Below, piece by piece: positions 1-6,239 of a stretch of 7,072 nt of DNA. Source of the stretch: Deltaproteobacteria bacterium (GTDB lineage Bacteria > UBA10199 > JACPAL01 > JACOUP01). How positions within the stretch are numbered: position 1 is the first letter of the stretch; every line of letters begins with the position of its first letter. Location: NCBI GenBank assembly GCA_030649435.1, contig JAUSKE010000004.1, forward strand, positions 1 through 7,072. Reading direction: 5' to 3'. The position numbers and the translations under genes are program-made. The notes under the pieces are model-generated. The model worked only from the letters and a program-made list of their open reading frames with translations. It was not told where the DNA came from and did no database searches.

Positions 1-1
1 T

Positions 2-667
2 CTGGTTGCGGGGCTGACCGCTTTTTACACCTGTCGTCTCCTGGCTCTCGCCTTTTTGGGAAACCCGCGCGACAAAACTCTTCACCCGCATGAATCGCCA
101 CTCTCAATGACGATCCCGCTCATTTTTCTCGGTCTTCTCTCTCTCGCCGGTGGCTGGATTGGGATCCCAGAAGCCCTGAAAGGGAGCAATCTTTTTTACC
201 GCTGGCTCGTGCCGGTCTTTGCCTACCCTTCACTCTTCACCGGTCATGAGGGGAGTCATTACAGCCACGGGTTAGAGCTGATGCTTTCGCTCGTCACCTT
301 TCTCTTCGCATTCCATATGGGGCTGATCGCGACGATTCTTTATTCCCAAAAACTGGGGCGGGTGGGGGCTTTGAGGCAAAAGTTTTCTTTTCTTCACACT
401 CTTTCGGAACGAAAGTTTTACGTCGACGAGATTTATGAATTTCTGATCCTCAAACCATTGCAGTTTTTGTCTGACAAGATTCTTTGGAAGGGGACTGATG
501 AGACGATCATCGATGGGCTGCTGGTTAATGGGTCGGGGCAGGGGGTGCGGCTTGCCGGGATTATCGCCTCACTCCTTCAGACTGGTCGGTTGCAAAATTA
601 CGCCCTCTTTTTTGGGATCGGTGCCGTTTTCTTGATCGCCTACTTTGTTTTGGGGAGTCCCGGATGA
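2..667 (+). CDS. nuoL: NADH-quinone oxidoreductase subunit L, C-terminal part (partial at window start)
   Basis: NuoL is the distal antiporter-like, proton-pumping membrane subunit of respiratory complex I. Only the last 221 residues are present; the frame is open from base 2, so the gene begins upstream (the family is usually about 610-660 residues). A TTG at 56 is internal, because the residues before it (ending TAFYTCRLLALAF) are the conserved helix that precedes the G-[NK]-P-R loop. Visible parts are hydrophobic helices at fragment residues about 1-20, 37-55 and 92-113. Next comes the conserved block with RKFYVDEIYE (137-146) and the IDGLLVNG stretch (170-177), which belongs to the long lateral helix lying along the membrane arm. 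The final anchoring helix is at about 199-217, after GRLQNYA. The TGA stop overlaps the nuoM ATG (ATGA). Identification as NuoL rather than MrpA or another antiporter rests on this lateral-helix tail and on the following nuoM and nuoN. Confidence 0.96.
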   Translation: MVAGLTAFYTCRLLALAFLGNPRDKTLHPHESPLSMTIPLIFLGLLSLAGGWIGIPEALKGSNLFYRWLVPVFAYPSLFTGHEGSHYSHGLELMLSLVTFLFAFHMGLIATILYSQKLGRVGALRQKFSFLHTLSERKFYVDEIYEFLILKPLQFLSDKILWKGTDETIIDGLLVNGSGQGVRLAGIIASLLQTGRLQNYALFFGIGAVFLIAYFVLGSPG

Positions 668-2187
668 ATTTTTTGAATCAACACATTTTGTCGTTCCTGC
701 TTTTTTCTCCCTTTGTCGGGATTGTTTTACTTCTGCTCATCCCGAACGGGCAGGAGAGGTTGATGCACAGGGTCGCCTTTCTTGCGTCGCTCATCCCATT
801 CGCTCTTTCGTTGTTTCTCTGGAGTTGTTTTCCCGAGACCGGTCCCCTGAATCAGGGCTCTTTGGAATCCCCATTTTCCTTAAATGAGGTGGTCCCCTGG
901 ATCCCTTCGATGGGGATTTTTTACCGGATCGGTGTTGACGGTGTCAGCCTTCTCTTGGTTTTGCTGACCACCTTCCTCATGCCGATCGTTTTTGTCGCTT
1001 CCTGGACGAGCATTGGTCGGCGGGTGCGGGAGTATTACCTTGCCTTCCTCTTTTTGGAGGTTGGGTTGATCGGTGTCTTCATCGCCGTTGATCTCTTTCT
1101 CTTTTACCTCTTCTGGGAGCTGGTCTTGATCCCGATGTACCTGATCATTGGCATCTGGGGAGGGGAGAGACGGATCTATGCCGCGATCAAGTTTGTGCTC
1201 TACACGATGGTCGGGTCTCTTTTAATGCTCGCCGCGGTAATTTACCTTTATTTTGCCGCCGGCCATTCCTTTAACTTTGTCGACTTGATGAAAATTTCGC
1301 TTCCGGTTGTTGCCCAGAAGTGGCTCTTCGGGGCTTTTGTTTTGGCGTTTGCCATCAAGGTGCCGCTCTTTCCGTTTCATACCTGGCTCCCGGATGCGCA
1401 TGTGGAAGCGCCGACCGGTGGTAGCGTTATTTTGGCTGGACTCCTGCTCAAGATGGGGACCTACGGCCTCTTCCGTCTCGGCTTTCCACTCTTCCCTGAA
1501 GCGATGGCGGCACTGACGCCGCTCCTGATCACCCTTTCTGTGATCGGTATCCTCTATGGAGCGTTGGTGGCGATGGTGCAGACCGACATCAAGAAGCTGG
1601 TCGCCTTTTCATCGGTCTCCCACATGGGTTTTGTCGTCTTGGGGCTTGCGGCGACCTCGACCATCGCCTCTTCGGGGGCGGTGTTACAAATGATCAACCA
1701 TGGTCTTTCGACGGGGGCCCTTTTCCTTTTGGTCGGGATGCTCTACGAGCGACGGCACACCCGCAGGATTGCCGATTTTGGCGGTCTTGCCAAGATCATG
1801 CCGGTTTACACGACTCTTTTTCTGATCGTCGCGCTTTCTTCGATTGGCCTACCAGGGACGAACGGTTTTATCGGGGAGTTTTTAATTTTGATCGGCTCCT
1901 TCAAGAATCATCCGGTGGCGACTGGTCTTTCGACACTGGGGGTTATTTTTGCGGCGGTCTACCTCCTCTGGATGGTCCAGCGGGTCTTCTTGGGACCAGT
2001 GACTCATGAAGAAAATAACGGACTCTCCGATCTTTCAAAGCGAGAGATTGGTCTCTTACTCCCAATCATCATCCTCATCTTCGCGATTGGATTCTACCCG
2101 GCGCCCCTGTTGAAAAAAATTGAGCCTGCGGTGAAACGGTGGATGGAAATGAAACAAGGGGTGGTTCACCCAAGGGTGGTTCAGTGA
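664..2187 (+). CDS. nuoM: NADH-quinone oxidoreductase subunit M
   Basis: NuoM is the middle antiporter-like proton-pumping subunit of complex I in the cytoplasmic membrane. The protein has 507 residues, normal for the family, and is built almost wholly of hydrophobic helices. The conserved charged residues of the proton path can be read off: Glu152 in FWELVLIPMY, Lys232 in AIKVPLFPFHTWLPDAH, Lys263 in LLLKMGTYGL, and Glu405 in GFIGEFL. They correspond to Glu144, Lys234, Lys265 and Glu407 of the E. coli protein (equivalence from family knowledge). The signature HTWLPDAHVEAPT (239-251) and the SSVSHMG motif (316-322) are also present. The start ATG at 664 overlaps the nuoL stop and places the first helix correctly. 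The stop overlaps the GTG start of nuoN. The last nine residues contain a small repeat (see the repeat at 2159-2183). There is no sign of damage. Confidence 0.98.
   Translation: MNFLNQHILSFLLFSPFVGIVLLLLIPNGQERLMHRVAFLASLIPFALSLFLWSCFPETGPLNQGSLESPFSLNEVVPWIPSMGIFYRIGVDGVSLLLVLLTTFLMPIVFVASWTSIGRRVREYYLAFLFLEVGLIGVFIAVDLFLFYLFWELVLIPMYLIIGIWGGERRIYAAIKFVLYTMVGSLLMLAAVIYLYFAAGHSFNFVDLMKISLPVVAQKWLFGAFVLAFAIKVPLFPFHTWLPDAHVEAPTGGSVILAGLLLKMGTYGLFRLGFPLFPEAMAALTPLLITLSVIGILYGALVAMVQTDIKKLVAFSSVSHMGFVVLGLAATSTIASSGAVLQMINHGLSTGALFLLVGMLYERRHTRRIADFGGLAKIMPVYTTLFLIVALSSIGLPGTNGFIGEFLILIGSFKNHPVATGLSTLGVIFAAVYLLWMVQRVFLGPVTHEENNGLSDLSKREIGLLLPIIILIFAIGFYPAPLLKKIEPAVKRWMEMKQGVVHPRVVQ
2159..2183 (+). 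repeat. Short tandem duplication at the nuoM/nuoN junction
   Basis: GGGTGGTTCA occurs at 2159-2168 and again at 2174-2183, a 15-bp in-frame period. It gives the NuoM tail two Val-Val units (GVVH and RVVQ). The second copy carries the bases that act as the nuoN ribosome site (AAGGG 2172-2176). GGGTG 2159-2163 can also pair with CACCC 2167-2171 around a GTT loop, forming a small hairpin just upstream of that site. The direct repeat is plainly visible; any regulatory effect is inferred. Confidence 0.6.
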
Positions 2188-3647
2188 CGATCCTCTTCCT
2201 CGCAATGGCGAAGGCACTCGCTCCCTTTCTGGCCCTCGTCTTGTCAGGTCTTTTACTCTTAATCGTGACCGCCTTTCTCCCTAAGGAGAAAACGAGACTT
2301 CTTTTCTACCCGACCCTTCTCGCCCTTGCTGGGACAACGATCCTCGTTGCCACGAATTGGGTTGATGGTTTCCCGCTGGAAGGGGGGATGGTCATCTCCG
2401 ACCGGATCGCCTACGGTTTTGATCTGGTCTTTCTCCTCTCCGTTTTTCTCTCCACAATCCTTTCCCGTGAGACCGAAGAGGGGAACGCCCATGGCGGCGA
2501 ATATTATGTCCTGACCCTCTTCGCAACTGCCGGCATGGTCTTGATGGCCCACAGTCGGGACCTCCTCCTCCTTTTTATCGCCCTCGAGATCATGAGCCTT
2601 TCAGCCTACATCCTGACCAGCTACCGACAAAGTGCGAAGGGTGCCGAGGCGGGGATGAAATATTTTGTGATGGGGGCCTTTGCCTCCGGTTTTCTCCTCT
2701 ACGGGATCGCACTGATCTATGGGGCGACCGGATCGACCGATTTTTCTGTGATTACTCAGGCGGGGGCTGGCGCGACGGGGAATAGTCTTTGGTTGATTCG
2801 GATCGGCGTCGCCCTTCTCCTGATCGGGTTTGGTTTCAAGATCGCCGCTGTTCCTTTTCACTTCTGGGCGCCGGATGTTTATGAAGGGGCGCCGACTCCA
2901 GTCACCGCGCTGATGGCCTCGGGAGTCAAGGCGGCTGGTTTTGTGGCGCTTGTTCGGCTGGTGATCGCCTTTGCCCCTTTCACCGCGTTGCCCTGGGTGA
3001 AAATCCTTTCCGTCCTCGCCTTTCTCACCATGACAATCGGGAATCTGATCGCCCTGAAACAGACGAACATCAAACGGATGCTGGCCTATTCCTCCATCGC
3101 CCATGCCGGTTATGCCTTGGTGGGGCTGGCTGCTTCGATCAAGAATGGTCAGATCCAAGAAGAAGCATTGGCGGCGGTTCTCTTTTATATGTTTGCCTAT
3201 TCCCTGATGACGATCGGTGCCTTTGCGATCGTTGTGGCGATGGGTCGCAAGGGGGATGAGGTGGACGAGATCGGTGACTATGCCGGACTCTCCGAACACC
3301 ACCCGGCACTGGCGGCGGCGATGGCGCTCTTTATGATTTCGCTGACCGGAATCCCACCAACCTTGGGTTTCATCGGCAAGTTTTACCTCTTACGCGCCGC
3401 AGTTTCATCAGGCCTGATCGGTCTCACCGTCGTTGCCGTTCTGAATAGCGTGATCTCCGCCTTCTACTATTTGAGCGTCGTGATGGTCATCTATTTCCAA
3501 AAAGAGAAGGGGTATCGTCTGCCACAACTTTCTTACACGCTCCTCTTTGCCGTCAGCTTTACCGCGATGGCGGTGATCTATCTCGGGCTTTTTCCCGAAG
3601 AACTGTTTCAAGTGGCCAAACAGTCGTTTCAGGCGGTTGTTTTTTAA
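2184..3647 (+). CDS. nuoN: NADH-quinone oxidoreductase subunit N
   Basis: NuoN is the third antiporter-like proton-pumping subunit of complex I. From the GTG at 2184 the product is 487 residues, normal for the family. I prefer this start to the in-frame GTG at 2139. It overlaps the nuoM stop as GTGA and has AAGGG at 2172-2176 seven bases upstream. The extra 15 residues of the longer form (polar, Gly-rich) have no counterpart in NuoN proteins. Key residues using the short start are Glu135 in IALEIMSLSAY, Lys219 in FGFKIAAVPFHFWAPDVYEG, Lys249 in SGVKAAGF, and Lys399 in GFIGKFYLL. They match E. coli Glu133, Lys217, Lys247 and Lys395. The Lys at the last site, where NuoM has Glu, is a hallmark of NuoN. 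NuoN is normally the last nuo gene, as it is here. Confidence 0.97.
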   Translation: MTILFLAMAKALAPFLALVLSGLLLLIVTAFLPKEKTRLLFYPTLLALAGTTILVATNWVDGFPLEGGMVISDRIAYGFDLVFLLSVFLSTILSRETEEGNAHGGEYYVLTLFATAGMVLMAHSRDLLLLFIALEIMSLSAYILTSYRQSAKGAEAGMKYFVMGAFASGFLLYGIALIYGATGSTDFSVITQAGAGATGNSLWLIRIGVALLLIGFGFKIAAVPFHFWAPDVYEGAPTPVTALMASGVKAAGFVALVRLVIAFAPFTALPWVKILSVLAFLTMTIGNLIALKQTNIKRMLAYSSIAHAGYALVGLAASIKNGQIQEEALAAVLFYMFAYSLMTIGAFAIVVAMGRKGDEVDEIGDYAGLSEHHPALAAAMALFMISLTGIPPTLGFIGKFYLLRAAVSSGLIGLTVVAVLNSVISAFYYLSVVMVIYFQKEKGYRLPQLSYTLLFAVSFTAMAVIYLGLFPEELFQVAKQSFQAVVF

Positions 3648-4877
3648 ATGACGATTCAAAAAAAATCACCCACTTTTTGGATTTTTTCCACCTACTTTGC
3701 CGAAGGGTTTCCCTACATGGTGACGAAGGTCCTCTCCTTTGTATTCTTCACCGATGCCGGTGTGCGGGAGGCTTGGCTCGGCTTTTTGAATTTTTTGGGA
3801 ATCCCCTGGAACCTCAAGTTTTTGTGGGCACCGTTTGTCGATCTGGTCAGTACCAAGCGAAGCTGGATGCTGAAGGTTCAGTTTCTCCTCTCAATCTTCA
3901 TGATGGTCCTCGCCATCCTCGCCGGATTTTATCACCATCACCCCTCTAACAGTGTTCTTGCCGCCATTGCCTTTGTCTTTTGCGTGCTCGCTTTTCTCGG
4001 GGCGACGAATGATGTCACGATCGATGGTTACTATCTGGAAGCGTTGACCGATAGAAAGGAGCAGGCGGCCTATTCCGGACTGCGGACCCTCGCTTATCGG
4101 GTGGCGGTTGTTTATTCGCGTATTTTGTTGGTGGGCTTGGCGGGACTCGCCAGCTGGTTTTGGGGATTTACGGTCGGGGCGTTGACGATGTTCGCTATTT
4201 TTGTTTTTCACCGGGTTTTCCTGCCGGTTGTTGAGGTTGAGAAAAGGGAGAAGAAAGTTAATTTCACCGAGGCGTTTCGTTCCTACTTCGACCAGAAGAA
4301 AATTATTTTGATCCTCTGTTTTGTGGCGACCTACAAGTTGGGGGACGAAATCCTGTTCGCCATGAACACGCCGTTCCTGATGCGGGAGTTACTGGTTTCA
4401 AAAACGCAGCTGGCCTGGCTTTCCGGAGCGGTTGGTGCCGCTTCGACCGTTGCAGGCTCGCTCCTTGCCGCCTGGTGGGTCAAAAAGAAAACACTCAAAA
4501 AGGCGATCTGGCCACTCACCCTCTTGATGAATATCAACATCCTTGCTTACGTGGCGCTCGCCTATTTTAAACCAATCGCGACAACCACGACCGGCATGAC
4601 GATCATTGCAGCAGTTCACGGTTATGAGCAATGGGCCGCTGGTCTCGGGGGAACGGTCCTGATGATTTACCTGATGCGACTTTGCAAGACCGAATTTAAA
4701 GCGGCGCACTACGCAATCGGCTCGGCGATTATCTCTTTAGGCTCGACTTTTATTGGTGGGTTCGGAGGGTTTCTTGTCGAGGCGTTCGGTTACACCACCC
4801 TCTTTACGCTAGGCTTCTTGGCCTCCATCCCCTCTATGCTGATGCTCTTCTGGATCCCTCTGCACGAAGAGGGGTGA
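3648..4877 (+). CDS. AmpG-like MFS permease (muropeptide transporter family)
   Basis: This is a 409-residue polytopic membrane protein of about 12 helices. Its family imports anhydro-muropeptides released during cell-wall turnover into the cytoplasm for recycling. AmpG-type landmarks are visible: the first-helix motif YFAEGFPYM (16-24) followed by FTDAGV (34-39); GIPWNLKFLWAPFVD (51-65); NDVTIDGYYLEAL (121-133); YKLGDEI (229-235) with TPFLMREL; and the late block YEQWAAGLGGT (326-336) with LMRLCKTEF (342-350). These align with equivalent blocks of E. coli AmpG as I remember it. The related acetyl-CoA transporter (AT-1) branch of the superfamily is a possible alternative, so the substrate is inferred. 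The ATG follows the nuoN TAA with no spacer, and the ribosome site is weak (AGGCGG about 12 bases upstream). Expression may therefore depend on coupling to nuoN. An A8 run lies at codons 4-6. Confidence 0.85.
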   Translation: MTIQKKSPTFWIFSTYFAEGFPYMVTKVLSFVFFTDAGVREAWLGFLNFLGIPWNLKFLWAPFVDLVSTKRSWMLKVQFLLSIFMMVLAILAGFYHHHPSNSVLAAIAFVFCVLAFLGATNDVTIDGYYLEALTDRKEQAAYSGLRTLAYRVAVVYSRILLVGLAGLASWFWGFTVGALTMFAIFVFHRVFLPVVEVEKREKKVNFTEAFRSYFDQKKIILILCFVATYKLGDEILFAMNTPFLMRELLVSKTQLAWLSGAVGAASTVAGSLLAAWWVKKKTLKKAIWPLTLLMNINILAYVALAYFKPIATTTTGMTIIAAVHGYEQWAAGLGGTVLMIYLMRLCKTEFKAAHYAIGSAIISLGSTFIGGFGGFLVEAFGYTTLFTLGFLASIPSMLMLFWIPLHEEG

Positions 4878-4891
4878 TTCGCCATTTTAGG

Positions 4892-4903
4892 GGTTTACAA
4901 ACC
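4892..4903. promoter_or_regulatory. Palindrome overlapping the -35 box (possible operator)
   Basis: GGTTT and AAACC (4892-4896 and 4899-4903) form a 12-bp dyad with a 2-bp centre. The centre is too tight for a good RNA hairpin, so if functional it is more likely a protein-binding site. It covers the candidate -35 hexamer. It is short and could be chance. Confidence 0.25.
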
Positions 4904-4921
4904 AGGAATCGGTCTTATATT
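4894..4921 (+). promoter_or_regulatory. Candidate sigma70-type promoter for the DUF1178-kce-kinase genes
   Basis: TTTACA at 4894-4899 matches the -35 consensus in five of six bases. TATATT at 4916-4921 matches the -10 consensus in five of six, and the spacer is 16 bp. It lies in the only intergenic gap, upstream of a three-gene run. The -10 box ends where the ribosome site begins, so a start about seven bases downstream would fall at or next to the ATG and give a leaderless or nearly leaderless message. Such hexamers can occur by chance, so confidence is limited. Confidence 0.45.
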
Positions 4922-4929
4922 AAGGAGGT
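4921..4929 (+). promoter_or_regulatory. Perfect extended Shine-Dalgarno site, decides the DUF1178 start
   Basis: TAAGGAGGT is fully complementary to the 3' end of 16S rRNA. From its GGAGG core (4924-4928) only 1 base separates ATG 4930, which is too close for normal initiation. Four bases separate GTG 4933, which is short but workable. This favours the GTG on SD-driven messages, although the ATG fits the family's usual N-terminus. The two products differ by one residue. Confidence 0.7.
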
Positions 4930-5400
4930 ATGGTGATCTACGACCTGCAATGCAGCCTGGGGCACAAGTTTGAGGGGTGGTTCCCAAACTCTGAAGCCTA
5001 TGACAAACAAAAGGAAATGCACCTTTTGGAGTGCTCGGTCTGCGGCATCAAGATGGTTGATCGTCTTCCGACGGCGACCCACCTGATCGCCTCCAGGGGA
5101 GAGGCATCGGTCTCAGGCCCACAAGCGGCACCGGTAACAGTGGCCGAAAAGACAAAGGTGAGCTCGACGGTGGTGAATGTCGATCCTGTCGTTGTGCTCA
5201 AGGCGGTGCATCACTACATCAGGTCAAATTTCAAGGATGTCGGGACCGAGTTTAGCGAAAAGGCGGCGCAGATGTCTCGCGGAGAGACCCCTTTCGAAAA
5301 TATCCATGGTCAGGCGAGTCCCTCGCAGTGTGAAAAACTGGAAGAGGAGGGGGTTTCCTTTTTTGTCTTTCCACCCCTTCCTGACGAATTTAAGAATTAA
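4930..5400 (+). CDS. DUF1178 family protein, zinc-ribbon-like
   Basis: This small soluble protein has 156 residues and matches the DUF1178 family, whose function is unknown. Family landmarks are the N-terminal YDLQCSLGHKFEGWF (4-18), the pair ECSVCG (34-39), the block VGTEFSEKAAQM (104-115) with GETPFENIHGQASP (118-131), and the terminal pattern EEGVSFFVFPPLPDE (139-153). Cys8, His12, Cys35 and Cys38 have the spacing of a small zinc-ribbon, so zinc binding is likely but inferred. Residues about 56-82 form a low-complexity Ala/Val/Thr/Ser linker between the metal-binding head and the C-terminal part. Two adjacent starts are possible, ATG 4930 and GTG 4933. The ATG gives the usual M-x-x-Y-D family beginning, but the GTG is better spaced from the ribosome site. 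The protein lies 2 bp before the kce-like gene. Confidence 0.85.
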   Translation: MVIYDLQCSLGHKFEGWFPNSEAYDKQKEMHLLECSVCGIKMVDRLPTATHLIASRGEASVSGPQAAPVTVAEKTKVSSTVVNVDPVVVLKAVHHYIRSNFKDVGTEFSEKAAQMSRGETPFENIHGQASPSQCEKLEEEGVSFFVFPPLPDEFKN

Positions 5401-5402
5401 AT

Positions 5403-6239
5403 ATGGCCGAGCCGGTTATCATTACCGCGGCGATTGTTGGTGCCGAGCTAACCCGTAAAGAAACCCCTTACCTTCCACTGACGGCGACTGAGATCGGTGA
5501 AGCGGCGCGACTTGCCTGTGAGGCTGGGGCGGCAATTATCCACCTTCATGTCCGCGACAAAAAAGGAAAACCGACACTCGACCTTAAGGTTCTGAAGCAG
5601 GCGATTGTTGAAATCCGCAAGCGGTGTGATCCGGTGATTCAGGTCTCAACCGGTGGAGCGGTGGGAGATCCGTTTTCGAAGAGGAGTGCGGTCCTTCAGG
5701 CAGAACCGGAGATGGCCTCATTGAATATGGGGACAATGAATTTTGGTAACGAGATCTTTTCAAACCCAATCCCGTTCATCCGTGATCTTGCGGCGGAGAT
5801 GAAAAAGCGAAAAATCCGGCCGGAGATTGAAATCTACGACCTCTCTCACGTGGAACTGGCGACGCAGATGATCAGTGAGGGACTGATCGAACAACCAGCC
5901 CATTTTCAGTTCGTTCTCGGCATCAAGGGGGGCCTCGCGGCGACGGTTCAGAATCTCGAACTCCTGATCTCACGAATCCCCAAGGGTGATTCACCCACGG
6001 GGAGTAGCTGGACAGTGGCGGCTGTGGGACGGCACGAGTTCCCGATGGTGGAGGAGTCGATCAAGCGAGGAGGGTTTGTCCGTGTTGGGTTGGAAGACAA
6101 TATTTATCTTGAAAAAGGGGTCCTTGCCAAAGGGAGTCATGAACTGGTTCAAAAAGCAGTTGTTCTTGCCCGCCAATATGGTAGAACGATAGCCTCTTCC
6201 GCGCAGGCCCGGAAGATTTTATGCCTGGCATCGGGATAG
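5403..6239 (+). CDS. kce: Kce/BKACE-family beta-keto acid cleavage enzyme (DUF849)
   Basis: The product is a 278-residue TIM-barrel enzyme of the BKACE family. Its founding member, 3-keto-5-aminohexanoate cleavage enzyme of lysine fermentation, exchanges a beta-keto acid with acetyl-CoA to give acetoacetate and an acyl-CoA. Active-site residues are intact: Glu15 in GAELTRKE, the zinc ligands His47 and His49 in IIHLHVRD, Ser82 in QVSTGGAVGD, the ASLNMGTMNFG strand (105-115), and Arg227, Glu231 and Asp232 in RVGLEDN. These equal the Glu14, His46, His48, Ser82, Arg226, Glu230 and Asp231 set of the structurally known Kce, nearly at the same numbers. Overall similarity to that enzyme appears high. 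BKACE members differ widely in substrate, and no other lysine-fermentation gene (kdd, kal, kamA) is in the window. The family call is firm; the exact substrate and the symbol are tentative. The ATG is 2 bp after the DUF1178 stop, with only a poor ribosome site, suggesting coupling. Confidence 0.88.
   Translation: MAEPVIITAAIVGAELTRKETPYLPLTATEIGEAARLACEAGAAIIHLHVRDKKGKPTLDLKVLKQAIVEIRKRCDPVIQVSTGGAVGDPFSKRSAVLQAEPEMASLNMGTMNFGNEIFSNPIPFIRDLAAEMKKRKIRPEIEIYDLSHVELATQMISEGLIEQPAHFQFVLGIKGGLAATVQNLELLISRIPKGDSPTGSSWTVAAVGRHEFPMVEESIKRGGFVRVGLEDNIYLEKGVLAKGSHELVQKAVVLARQYGRTIASSAQARKILCLASG

Larger units (their letters stand above)
4878..4929 (+). other. Intergenic gap between the nuo/ampG set and the DUF1178/kce/kinase set
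   Basis: This is the only non-coding stretch longer than a few bases in the window. It contains a candidate promoter, a palindrome and a strong ribosome site, listed separately. A short outer inverted pair, GATTC 4876-4880 and GAATC 4906-4910, encloses the palindrome. It is only 5 bp per arm and no T-run follows, so I do not call a terminator. Read-through from the upstream genes therefore remains possible. Confidence 0.7.

Noticed and set aside
56..58. TTG at 56 as a real start giving a short 203-residue protein
   Set aside because: The frame is open from base 2 and the upstream residues match the conserved NuoL helix, so this is an internal codon of a truncated gene.
645..887. An 80-codon + strand frame across the nuoL/nuoM junction
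   Set aside because: It overlaps two strongly supported genes, resembles no family, and its composition is that of an out-of-frame reading of nuoM.
2139..2183. A longer NuoN starting at GTG 2139
   Set aside because: It would add a polar Gly-rich 15-residue tail unknown in NuoN and needs a deep overlap with nuoM; GTG 2184 has a stop/start overlap and a well-spaced ribosome site.
2601..3302. A 233-codon open frame on the - strand opposite nuoN
   Set aside because: It is very His/Arg/Asp/Gly-rich with no recognisable domain and lies fully inside a well-conserved nuoN. Membrane-protein codons with T in the middle leave few antisense stops, which explains such long shadow frames here and at 2259-2552, 3408-3659 and 3891-4211.
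4876..4925. A rho-independent terminator after the AmpG-like gene
   Set aside because: The only inverted repeats have 5-bp arms, the inner one has a 2-base loop, and no T-run follows.
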